Part shown: one piece after another, positions 17,998 to 26,111 of the stretch
How the letters are laid out: each line of letters opens with the position of its first letter
Numbering within the stretch: the first letter of the stretch is position 1
Assembly: GCF_014217995.1 (NCBI RefSeq)
Contig: NZ_CP041617.1
Coordinates: 372,001 to 436,000 of the forward strand
Reading direction: 5' to 3'
Source of the DNA: Campylobacter vulpis
Lineage (GTDB): Bacteria; Campylobacterota; Campylobacteria; Campylobacterales; Campylobacteraceae
DNA length: 64,000 nucleotides
The notes under the pieces: model-generated
Databases searched by the model: none
Seen by the model: the letters and a program-made list of their open reading frames with translations, nothing else
Told to the model about the DNA's origin: nothing
Translations under genes and position numbers: made by a program

Positions 17998-20019
17998 ATG
18001 CCACTTTCTAAACTCAACGAAGAGCAATTAAATGCTGCTAGAGCAAAATTTGGACACAATCTCATTATAGCAAGTGCTGGCACGGGTAAAACTTCTACCA
18101 TAGTTGCTAGAATAGCTTTTTTATTGCAGCAGGGCATTAGTCCTGAAAGAATTATGCTTTTAACCTTTACGAATAAAGCAAGCAAAGAGATGATAACGCG
18201 TCTTTCTCGTTATTTTGATAGTAAAATTACAGGTAAAATTCTAGCAGGCACTTTTCATTCGACTGCATACACTATCTTAAAAAATGCAAATAAAGACATC
18301 GCTTTAAAACAAGCAGGAGAGCTTAAAACCCTACTTAAAAGCGTTTATGAAAAGAGAAGATTTTCACATTTAAGCGATGTGAAGCCTTATGCAAGTTCTT
18401 ATTTGTATGACATTTATTCCCTATTTCAAAATAAAGCACATTGTGAAGAATTTTACACTTGGTTTTGTCAAAATTATAATGAGCAAAGCGTGTATGCTGA
18501 AATTTATGAAGATATTTTAAAAGAGTATGATGTGGAAAAAAAGCGTTTTAATTATGTGGATTTTAATGATTTACTTTTAAATTTAAAAGAGCTTTTAAAG
18601 ACTCAAAAACACGAATTTGATGAAATTTTAGTTGATGAGTATCAAGATACAAATACTTTACAAAGCTCACTTATCGAAGCATTTGAAAGCAAAAGTTTAT
18701 TTTGCGTGGGAGATTATGATCAAAGCATTTATGCTTTTAATGGTGCTGATATTAACATTATAGGAGGATTTAAAGAGCGTTTTATGGACGCACAAATTTT
18801 TTCACTCAATAAAAATTACCGCTCTTCAAAAAGTATTTTAGCCCTTGCAAATAAAGTTATCTTAAATAATGAAAGACTTTATCCAAAAGAGCTTATCGTA
18901 ACGCGTCAAGATGAATTTAAGGCACCTAGTTTGCTCATTTTTGATGAATTGTTTTCTCAATATCAAAATATCGCTAAAATGATATATACAAGTGGGATAA
19001 ACTTGGAAGAAATCGCTGTGATTTTTCGCAATAATTCAAGTGCCGATGGCATGGAAGTAGCTTTAAGGGAACGAGGGATTGCGAGTGTAAGAAAGGGGAG
19101 CGGGAGCTTTTTTGAAAGTTTAGAAATTAAAGCATTTTGTGCGATGTTAGCCCTAGTTGTCAATCCTAAAGATATTATGGCTTTTATTCATCTTATACAA
19201 TATACTAAAGGCGTGGGTGGGGTTTTGGCAAAAGATATTTTTGATGCACTTTTAAAGCTTGGAGATGGAAATTTGATTAAGGGTTTTTTAGAGCCTGATA
19301 AAAGTGTAAGTTTGAAAAATTATCAAAAAAGAAATTATGAACTTGGACTTTTTGCTGATTTAGATGATTTGGCAAGCGAAAAGCGTTTTGATTTTGAAAG
19401 TGAATTTTACGCACACCCCATTTTAAAACTCTCTAAAATTAATGAAAATTGTGCGAAAAATTTAGAAAAAATTTATTTTTTTCTTAAAGAAGTTGAGCAT
19501 AAAAAGCATTCTTTAGAAGTGTTAAATTGTATTTTTAATAATGAATTTTTTAAAGAAATTTGTGAAGAGCTTGCAACAAAAAGGGCAACAAATAAAGCAG
19601 GACAAGTCGATGTGCTAAGAAAAGGTGAGAATTTAAAGAAAATAGAAGCAAAATTTGGAGTCTTAAAAGAATTTGCAAAAAATTATAATGATATCTACAA
19701 ATATTACAATTTTTTAACGCTAGGATCAAGTGAAATGAGTAGCGGTAGGGGTGTAAATTTACTCAGTGTGCATGCGAGTAAGGGGCTTGAATTTGATCTT
19801 GTTTTTGTGGTAGATTTAGCACAAAATCGCTTTCCAAATCAAAAATTAATGGCTATGGGTGGGAGCTTAGAAGAAGAAAGAAGGCTTTTTTATGTCGCTG
19901 TAACAAGGGCGAAAAATATTCTTTATTTAAGTTATGCTAAATATGACAAAGATAAAAAAACGCATTATAAACCCTCTTGTTTTTTAATTGAAGCGGGACT
20001 TTGCAAAGAAGAGTATTAA
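17998..20019 (+). CDS. UvrD/Rep-family ATP-dependent DNA helicase
   Basis: A 673-residue superfamily 1 3'-5' helicase. Walker A SAGTGKTS is at 26-33, motif II DEYQDTN near 218, motif III GDYDQSIYAFNGAD, motif V VHASKGLEFD and motif VI VAVTRAKN. It corresponds to C. jejuni Cj0777. Whether it acts as Rep, PcrA or UvrD cannot be decided. ATG 17998 follows AAGGAT; a TACAAT -10 box is at 17968-17973. Confidence 0.92.
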   Translation: MPLSKLNEEQLNAARAKFGHNLIIASAGTGKTSTIVARIAFLLQQGISPERIMLLTFTNKASKEMITRLSRYFDSKITGKILAGTFHSTAYTILKNANKDIALKQAGELKTLLKSVYEKRRFSHLSDVKPYASSYLYDIYSLFQNKAHCEEFYTWFCQNYNEQSVYAEIYEDILKEYDVEKKRFNYVDFNDLLLNLKELLKTQKHEFDEILVDEYQDTNTLQSSLIEAFESKSLFCVGDYDQSIYAFNGADINIIGGFKERFMDAQIFSLNKNYRSSKSILALANKVILNNERLYPKELIVTRQDEFKAPSLLIFDELFSQYQNIAKMIYTSGINLEEIAVIFRNNSSADGMEVALRERGIASVRKGSGSFFESLEIKAFCAMLALVVNPKDIMAFIHLIQYTKGVGGVLAKDIFDALLKLGDGNLIKGFLEPDKSVSLKNYQKRNYELGLFADLDDLASEKRFDFESEFYAHPILKLSKINENCAKNLEKIYFFLKEVEHKKHSLEVLNCIFNNEFFKEICEELATKRATNKAGQVDVLRKGENLKKIEAKFGVLKEFAKNYNDIYKYYNFLTLGSSEMSSGRGVNLLSVHASKGLEFDLVFVVDLAQNRFPNQKLMAMGGSLEEERRLFYVAVTRAKNILYLSYAKYDKDKKTHYKPSCFLIEAGLCKEEY

Positions 20020-20063
20020 CTTTTAAGTGTTAGTATAAACGAAATGATTGAAAGGGGGATATA

Positions 20064-20876
20064 GTGAAAAAAATATTAATTTTAAGCACTCTAATGGCTA
20101 GTTTGTTGAGTGCTGAGATTTTACTTTATGGACCAAGTCCAGCAGCTTTAACTATGAGAGAACTTGCTTTAGAATTTGAGAAAAAAAGCGGAGAGAAGGT
20201 TATTGTAAATTCCGGTCCTTCTAAAAATTGGCTTTATAAGGCTAGACAAGATGCAGATTTGATTTATGCACCAAGTGTTAAGATTATGGAGCGATATATT
20301 GAATTAATGCCAAATTTAAGCATAGATGATATTAGTGTCATTCGTCTATGCCAAACAAGTCTAATGGTGCGTCCTAACAATCCTCTAAAAATTACCTCTT
20401 TTAACGATCTTTTAGATAAAAAAGTTAAAATTATGGCGATGAGTGGAGGGCATAATAGCTATGAATTTATAGCCCTTAAAATGGGAAATGGAGAAAATTT
20501 AACTAAGCTTAGAAAAAATATTGTTGTATATGCAAAAGGTTTAAAAGAAGCTTTAAGCTTATGGAGGCAAGATTCAAACATCGATGTTTTAATTGGCTCT
20601 TCATGTTGGAAAAAGGCTTTAGAAAATGAGGCTTTGTTTGTTGAGGTGGGAAAGGAATTTGCTATGTATAAGGCTATGGAATTAGCCCCTACAAAAAAAG
20701 GTTTGCAAAATCAAAAAGTGCAAGAATTTATCAATTTCACAAAAAGTGAGGAGGGACAGAAGATTTTGCAAAATACTATGTGGAATTTAGAGGGTGGTTT
20801 TAAACGAGGTGGAGTTCATCAACCGCCGCTTTTGCCACATCATAATAGAAATCATCAATATAATACATCATATTAA
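20064..20876 (+). CDS. peb2: PEB2-like periplasmic binding protein (AcfC family)
   Basis: A periplasmic solute-binding protein of the accessory-colonisation-factor AcfC/PEB2 group, located between the helicase and tpx exactly as peb2 (Cj0778) in C. jejuni. The signal peptide ends LLSA. The mature start EILLYGPSPA and the GGHNSYEF segment fit the family fold. The start is GTG at 20064 with a strong GGGGGA ribosome site. The last 20 or so residues are unusual: VHQPPLLPHHNRNHQYN is rich in His, Pro and Asn after the conserved W-N-L-E end. The ligand of PEB2 is anionic in reports I recall, but it is not deducible here. Confidence 0.85.
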   Translation: MKKILILSTLMASLLSAEILLYGPSPAALTMRELALEFEKKSGEKVIVNSGPSKNWLYKARQDADLIYAPSVKIMERYIELMPNLSIDDISVIRLCQTSLMVRPNNPLKITSFNDLLDKKVKIMAMSGGHNSYEFIALKMGNGENLTKLRKNIVVYAKGLKEALSLWRQDSNIDVLIGSSCWKKALENEALFVEVGKEFAMYKAMELAPTKKGLQNQKVQEFINFTKSEEGQKILQNTMWNLEGGFKRGGVHQPPLLPHHNRNHQYNTSY

Positions 20877-20886
20877 AGGAGAAAAA

Positions 20887-21414
20887 ATGTCAGTTAATTT
20901 TAAGGGAAATCCCGTTAATTTAAAGGGAAATGTGCCAGAAGTTGGAGCAGAAGCTCCTAAAGTAAGCCTTAAGGCTAAGGATTTAAGTCCTGTGGAGATT
21001 GCAAAAGGGGGTAAAACGCAAATTATTCTTACCGTGCCAAGCCTTGACACGCCTGTTTGTGCGAGTGAAGCGAGAGAATTTAATCAAAAAATTGCCACTT
21101 TTAAAGGTGCTGAGGTGATTGTTGTAAGTATGGATTTGCCTTTTGCTATGGGAAGATTTTGCTCGACTGAAAATATTGACAATTTAGTCGTAGCAAGTGA
21201 TTTTGTTACTAAAGAATTTGGAGAAAAATACGGCGTTTTAATTGCTAATAGTGCTTTAGAGGGGCTTTTAGCTAGAGCTGTTTTTGTGATAAAAGATGGT
21301 AAAATCGCTTATAAAGAGCTTGTAAAAGAAATCACAGAAATGCCAAATTTTGAAGCTATTGAGAGTTTTTTCAAAGATGGTAGTTCTTGTTGTGGGGGTT
21401 GTGGTTGCCACTAA
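20887..21414 (+). CDS. tpx: Thiol peroxidase Tpx
   Basis: Periplasmic/cytoplasmic thiol peroxidase of the peroxiredoxin family, 175 residues. The peroxidatic cysteine is in PSLDTPVCASEAREF and the resolving cysteine in MGRFCSTENI. The C-terminus SSCCGGCGCH is cysteine-rich, unusual for Tpx and potentially metal-binding. Start at ATG 20887 after AAAGGAG. It lies 10 bp after peb2. Confidence 0.95.
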   Translation: MSVNFKGNPVNLKGNVPEVGAEAPKVSLKAKDLSPVEIAKGGKTQIILTVPSLDTPVCASEAREFNQKIATFKGAEVIVVSMDLPFAMGRFCSTENIDNLVVASDFVTKEFGEKYGVLIANSALEGLLARAVFVIKDGKIAYKELVKEITEMPNFEAIESFFKDGSSCCGGCGCH

Positions 21415-21439
21415 AATAAGCCTTGAAAAAGGCTTATTT
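21414..21439. terminator. Bidirectional terminator between tpx and rpoD
   Basis: AAATAAGCC (21414-21422) and GGCTTATTT (21431-21439) form a 9-bp stem with an 8-nt loop. It overlaps the tpx stop on one strand and the rpoD end on the other, and serves both convergent genes. Confidence 0.8.
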
Positions 21440-23299
21440 CCACCCCTCAATGTAATTTTTAAGTTTGCGTCCTACTTTTGGGTGCTTTAGTTTTTTAATT
21501 GCAGAACTTTCTATTTGTCTTACTCTTTCGCGTGTTACATTAAGCTCCTTGCCTATTTCTTCCAAAGTTCTATCACTCTCATCTTCAAGTAAACCAAAAC
21601 GCATACGAATTACAGCCTTTTCTCTATCATTTAGCTGATCAAGCACTTCATCGATTTGTTCCTTTAAATCATCTTTTAGAATATTGTCCATAGGAGAAAG
21701 CGAATTTTTATCCTCTACAAAATCTCCAAATTTTCCATCATCTTCACTACCGATAGGTGCTTCAAGAGAAATAGGCTCTTTGGTAATTTTAATGACTTGC
21801 TTTACTTTATCAACGCTCAAGCCCACTTCTTTAGCAATATCATTGACATCTGGCTCTTTGCCATTTTTTTGCAAATGTTCTCTTATGATTTTGTTGATTT
21901 GATTAATGGTTTCTATCATATGGATAGGAATACGAATTGTTCTTGCCTGATCGGCAATCGCCCTTGAAATAGCTTGTCTTATCCACCAAGTTGCATAAGT
22001 GGAGAATTTGTAACCTCTCTTATATTCAAACTTATCTACCGCTTTCATCAAGCCTATATTGCCCTCTTGTATCAAATCTAAAAATGGCAAACCTCTATTT
22101 GTATAACGCTTAGCTATACTTACAACAAGACGCAAATTTGATTTCGCCATTCTACCCTTAGCTTCATCGGAAATTTTTTTACCTCTTTTGATTTGCTCTA
22201 AAATTTCTTTCAAACGACTTTTTTCTAAATCAAAGCTTTTTTTACTTGCCTCTTTGGTTTGGAAAAGTTTTTTAATTTCCATATAAGTGCTTACCATAGT
22301 TGTTTCCATAGCTCTTTCGGCGATTTCATCTTTGCTTAATTTTGTAATATCTTTTAAAATGTCTGCGTGTCTGGCTTTAAGTTCATCTGAAAACATAGGG
22401 AGACGATATTCTAAACGCTTAAGTTCTTTGTCAAATTCATCATCGCTTTTAAGGGCTGTTTCCATCGACTTAACGATCTCACTGATAAGCTTTGAGGTCG
22501 GTCCTAGATCCATTAATTTTTCTTTTAAAATATTCTTTTTAAAAGCTATGCTTAGTTTATCTAAAAGCTCGTCATCACCCTCTTTAGCCTTAGTTTCTTT
22601 AGAGACTTTAAGCCATTCTTTTTTTGCTTTTTCTAAAGCTTTAAATTTTTCTATCACTTTTAAAGTGCGTTCGTCTTCTTTTTTGTTAGGTTTTTTAGCT
22701 TTTTTATCCTCTTCGTTTTCATTTTCTTCTTCATTTTCTTCTTCATCAAGTTTATCGTTTTCTTTGTCCTCCTCTTCGTCAAAACTCTTAAAAAGTTCTT
22801 TTACACGTCTTTCTCTATTAATCAAGGGTTCTTGATAATCTAAAATAAAATCAATGAGATAAGGCACAGAACAAAAAGCATCAATGATAATATCCTCACC
22901 TAATTCAATTTTTTTTGAAATTTCAACTTCTTCATCTTTATTTAATAGAGCAATTTGCCCCATTTCTCTTAAATACATACGCACAGGGGAATCCGAGCGA
23001 CTCCACTCCAAAAGTTCATTTTCATTTGCTAAATTAAATTCATTTTCTAAGCCTGTATCTTGGAGTTTTTGTTTTTCTTCCTCCAATCTCTTAGCATCTG
23101 CTACATTTTGCATTTGGGCAATTTGTGCCGCAGAATAAAGCTCAACTTTATATTTTTTCATCAAAGAGCGAATTTTTTTAATTGCTGTAAGATTTGGTTG
23201 TTTATTAAGATATTTAACTAATTTTTCATAGGTAATATAATCCTCTTTATTTTCCTTAAATAATTCTTCAAGTTCCAATTTTTGGGTTTTAGCGTCCAT
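21434..23299 (-). CDS. rpoD: RNA polymerase primary sigma factor RpoD
   Basis: The housekeeping sigma factor, 621 residues. The N-terminal region 1.1 is followed by region 1.2 ([11 protein letters not shown]) and a long acidic/lysine-rich non-conserved region, with runs of Glu/Asp near 175-210. Region 2 is [33 protein letters not shown] and [10 protein letters not shown], and region 4 is [22 protein letters not shown]. All key regions are intact. In C. jejuni rpoD is elsewhere (Cj1001), so this is a rearranged neighbourhood. Confidence 0.98.
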   Translation of the reverse strand: MDAKTQKLELEELFKENKEDYITYEKLVKYLNKQPNLTAIKKIRSLMKKYKVELYSAAQIAQMQNVADAKRLEEEKQKLQDTGLENEFNLANENELLEWSRSDSPVRMYLREMGQIALLNKDEEVEISKKIELGEDIIIDAFCSVPYLIDFILDYQEPLINRERRVKELFKSFDEEEDKENDKLDEEENEEENENEEDKKAKKPNKKEDERTLKVIEKFKALEKAKKEWLKVSKETKAKEGDDELLDKLSIAFKKNILKEKLMDLGPTSKLISEIVKSMETALKSDDEFDKELKRLEYRLPMFSDELKARHADILKDITKLSKDEIAERAMETTMVSTYMEIKKLFQTKEASKKSFDLEKSRLKEILEQIKRGKKISDEAKGRMAKSNLRLVVSIAKRYTNRGLPFLDLIQEGNIGLMKAVDKFEYKRGYKFSTYATWWIRQAISRAIADQARTIRIPIHMIETINQINKIIREHLQKNGKEPDVNDIAKEVGLSVDKVKQVIKITKEPISLEAPIGSEDDGKFGDFVEDKNSLSPMDNILKDDLKEQIDEVLDQLNDREKAVIRMRFGLLEDESDRTLEEIGKELNVTRERVRQIESSAIKKLKHPKVGRKLKNYIEGWK

Positions 23300-23327
23300 T
23301 TTTTTCCTTTTAAAAGATAAATCTGCG

Positions 23328-23333
23328 ATTTTA
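23328..23333 (-). promoter_or_regulatory. Candidate -10 box for rpoD
   Basis: TAAAAT on the minus strand, 29 bp before the rpoD start; an AAAAGGAAA ribosome site lies between. Confidence 0.45.
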
Positions 23334-23430
23334 TCTTATTTTTGCTTAACTTTTGTATAATCGACTTTAAAGCAGTTTTCTTAAGTTTCAACACTTGCAA
23401 ATTTATTATAATTTTTTAATTAAAATTTGA

Positions 23431-23436
23431 TAAAAT
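23431..23436 (+). promoter_or_regulatory. Candidate -10 box for the dnaJ-family gene
   Basis: TAAAAT at 23431-23436, 31 bp before the GTG start. A TATAAT further upstream at 23356-23361 is a second possibility. Confidence 0.45.
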
Positions 23437-23467
23437 CAGAACTTTTAATCAAAATAAGGAAAAATGC

Positions 23468-24583
23468 GTGGAAATAAGTTATTATGAGATTTTGGAAATC
23501 ACACAAAATGCCGATAAAGAAAGTATTAAAAAAGCTTATAGAAAACTTGCTTTAAAATATCATCCTGATAGAAATCAAGGAGATAAAGAAGCTGAAGACA
23601 AATTTAAACTTATCAACGAAGCTTATGAGGTTTTAAGTGATGATGAAAAAAGAGCCATTTATGATAGATATGGTAAAGATGCTTTAAGGAGTAGGGCTGG
23701 CGGGAGTGCTGGTTTTGGTGATTTTGAAGATATCAGAGATATTTTTACGAGTTTTTTTGGCGAAGGTTTTGGCGGTAGGAAATCGCGACAAAAAAATAAT
23801 GAAGATAAATTTAGTGCCGATTTTGTTGTGGGACTTAATCTTAGCTTTAAAGAAGCTGTTTTTGGCTGCACAAAAGAAATTGATTTTATTTATAAAAATT
23901 CGTGCAAGACCTGTAGTGGTAGTGGAGCAAAAGACGGCAAAATGCAAACTTGTCCTAAGTGTCAAGGTAGAGGACAAATTGTTATGAAACAAAGCTTTTT
24001 ATCTTTTGCACAAACTTGTCCTGATTGTAATGGTAGTGGAAGCTGTGCGAGTGATAAATGTCCGCAGTGTAAGGGACTTGGCTATGAAGAGCTTAAAGAT
24101 AGGGTTGAGCTTAAAGTTCCTGAGGGTGTAGATAGTGGAATGAATTTGAGAGTTAATGAAAAAGGAAATATCACAAAAAATGGTATCAGAGGGGATTTAT
24201 TTGTCAAAATTCACGCAGAAGAAGATGAAACTTTTATCCGTGATGATGAGGATATTTATATAGAATTTCCCGTTTTTTTTACACAGGCTATTTTAGGTCA
24301 AAGCGTGAAAGTGCCTACAATTCGTGGTGAGGCGACCTTAAATTTGCCAAAAGGTGCAAAAGATGGACAAAGGTTTGTGCTTGAAAATGAGGGTGTTAAG
24401 AGTGTTCGTAGCTCACACATAGGTAGGCAAATCGTGCAAATTGCCATTAAATTTCCAAATTCACTCAACGATGAGCAAACAAAACTTTTAGAGCAATTAA
24501 GTGAAAGTTTTGGTATTAAAGATGGTATGCATCACGAGCAAAAGGGTTTATTTGACAAGATAGCTACTTGGTTTAAGGGCTAA
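23468..24583 (+). CDS. dnaJ: Chaperone DnaJ
   Basis: Hsp40 co-chaperone that stimulates DnaK, 371 residues. J domain at 1-70 with HPD (KYHPDRN), a Gly/Phe segment ([21 protein letters not shown]), and a zinc domain with four cysteine pairs ([36 protein letters not shown]). The start is GTG at 23468, because J-domain homology begins at once (MEISYYEIL). An ATG four bases upstream at 23464 is in another frame and runs only seven codons. It matches C. jejuni Cj1260c. Confidence 0.95.
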   Translation: MEISYYEILEITQNADKESIKKAYRKLALKYHPDRNQGDKEAEDKFKLINEAYEVLSDDEKRAIYDRYGKDALRSRAGGSAGFGDFEDIRDIFTSFFGEGFGGRKSRQKNNEDKFSADFVVGLNLSFKEAVFGCTKEIDFIYKNSCKTCSGSGAKDGKMQTCPKCQGRGQIVMKQSFLSFAQTCPDCNGSGSCASDKCPQCKGLGYEELKDRVELKVPEGVDSGMNLRVNEKGNITKNGIRGDLFVKIHAEEDETFIRDDEDIYIEFPVFFTQAILGQSVKVPTIRGEATLNLPKGAKDGQRFVLENEGVKSVRSSHIGRQIVQIAIKFPNSLNDEQTKLLEQLSESFGIKDGMHHEQKGLFDKIATWFKG

Positions 24584-24596
24584 TTAATTAGCCCTT
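24575..24596. terminator. Palindromic terminator between dnaJ and motB
   Basis: A perfect 22-bp palindrome, with arms AAGGGCTAATT and AATTAGCCCTT, covers the stop codons of both convergent genes. It is followed by a short T-run on the plus strand. Likely bidirectional. Confidence 0.7.
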
Positions 24597-25318
24597 TGTA
24601 GTAATTCTAAAATTGATTTTTGTGCATTATCATCATCTATATCAACTTTAAAATAAATTTCAGCCCTATTGTTTGCAAGATCGTTTGGGGCGTGATTTAG
24701 TAAAGGTTCATTAAAACCATAGCTTTTAATGCTAAGTTTTTCTACACTCACTCCACCCTCGATGAAATATTGCATCACAGATTTAGCTCTTTCATAACCC
24801 AACTCAAAGCTTCTTAAGGCACTATCACTATTATCTGTAAAGCCACGGATTTCGATTTTTGCTTGTGGTGGCAAATTTAAAGAAAGCTGTGCCATACGCT
24901 TAAGATAATCTTGCACATCAGCAGATACAATTTCCGCACTATTTTTAGCAAATTCCACGCGTGAGGGAAGATTAAGAGCAATTTGATTTTCGGATTGATC
25001 AAGGGCGGCTTTAAGTTTTCTAATTGTCTCTTGCTGACTTAAAGTCAGTCTTTTTAGCGCTTCAATTTCATCATTTGGAGTTCTTGAAGCACCTGCGTGT
25101 TTTTCGGTATTTTGACTTTCTGTTTTAACAGCTTGAGTTGTTGTGTAATCGAAAATTTTTACAAATTCCGTTTTCAAAGCCTCGACTTTAGCAGGATTTG
25201 TTTCAGAAATAGCCCAAAGTGCGATAAAAAGTGCCAAAAGCAAACTGAGGAAGTCCGCATAAGGCACAGCCCATTTTTCACCCGCTGGACATTCTGGACA
25301 TTTGTGTTTTTTAGCCAT
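24584..25318 (-). CDS. motB: Flagellar motor stator protein MotB
   Basis: Anchors the proton-driven stator to peptidoglycan. 244 residues. The single membrane helix is AVPYADFLSLLLALFIALWAIS, with the proton-carrying aspartate at D22. The C-terminal OmpA-like domain carries FAKNSAEI, the IEIRGFTDN peptidoglycan-binding motif and NRAEIYF. An N-terminal CPECPAGEKW precedes the helix. It is 2 bp after motA. Confidence 0.96.
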   Translation of the reverse strand: MAKKHKCPECPAGEKWAVPYADFLSLLLALFIALWAISETNPAKVEALKTEFVKIFDYTTTQAVKTESQNTEKHAGASRTPNDEIEALKRLTLSQQETIRKLKAALDQSENQIALNLPSRVEFAKNSAEIVSADVQDYLKRMAQLSLNLPPQAKIEIRGFTDNSDSALRSFELGYERAKSVMQYFIEGGVSVEKLSIKSYGFNEPLLNHAPNDLANNRAEIYFKVDIDDDNAQKSILELLQRAN

Positions 25319-25320
25319 TT

Positions 25321-26097
25321 TTACCCTTTGTCAAATTGTGAAATTCTTGGGTCGTCGTGGCTTAAGAAATTAAAAAGTTTCACTTCTAAATCTCTAGGAT
25401 TTGCCCCTTCTGCAATACCTTTAATCGCTTCAGTAATGACAACTTGTTCTTTGACAAAATCCATTCCGTTAGCTTTCATCTTTCTTCCCCAGGGTGCAAA
25501 AAGTGCATAAGCTCCAAAAATCCCCGTTACCGTAGCGGTAAATGCACCAGAAATCCCAGCAGCCATAGCTTGAGGATTATCCAAAAGTTTTAACGCAAGA
25601 ATAAGTCCAAACACAGCCCCAACAAGTCCCATTGTAGGGCAGGTTTCCCCAAAGACTATCCAATATTCCGCACATTCTTTATAATGCTCTTCCAATTGTT
25701 CGGTTTGAATCTCCATACTTTCGTGAATTTCTTCAAAGCTTTTACCATCGACTAACATCATCATAGCATTTTTTAAAAATTCATTTTCAATTTCATTTGT
25801 TCTTGATTCTAGAGCTAAAAGCCCATCTCTACGCGCGATAATAGCAAATTCTATAAGTTGTGCGATGCGTTCTGGCAAATTCACCCCTGATCCCTTAAAA
25901 ACGATTTTTAACTCTTTATAAGCGGCTTTCACAATTTTTTTATGTGTAGCCGTCATAGCACAAAAAGCTGCCGTTGGCATCACGATAAGAAATGATGAAA
26001 AGTGCAAGACATGCAGAGGATTTCCCCCTTCTAAAATGTCTCCCACAGAGATACTAGTAACAGCTAGCACCATTCCAAGTATGGTCGTTAAATCCAT
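25321..26097 (-). CDS. motA: Flagellar motor stator protein MotA
   Basis: Stator channel subunit, 258 residues with four membrane segments. The ETCPTMGLVGAVFGLILAL segment contains the conserved Pro of the third transmembrane helix, and the cytoplasmic loop has the charged rotor-facing residues (ALESRTNEIE). Directly upstream of motB and 14 bp after polA, the same order as C. jejuni Cj0336c-Cj0338c. Confidence 0.96.
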   Translation of the reverse strand: MDLTTILGMVLAVTSISVGDILEGGNPLHVLHFSSFLIVMPTAAFCAMTATHKKIVKAAYKELKIVFKGSGVNLPERIAQLIEFAIIARRDGLLALESRTNEIENEFLKNAMMMLVDGKSFEEIHESMEIQTEQLEEHYKECAEYWIVFGETCPTMGLVGAVFGLILALKLLDNPQAMAAGISGAFTATVTGIFGAYALFAPWGRKMKANGMDFVKEQVVITEAIKGIAEGANPRDLEVKLFNFLSHDDPRISQFDKG

Positions 26098-26111
26098 TTT
26101 TTATTACTCCT

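Noticed and set aside
22287-22835. A Ser-rich 182-codon plus-strand frame
   Set aside because: It mirrors the acidic, lysine-rich part of rpoD on the opposite strand and is an antisense artefact.
25097-25510. A 137-codon plus-strand frame across motB and motA
   Set aside because: Antisense to two well-supported motor genes; no ribosome site or family match.
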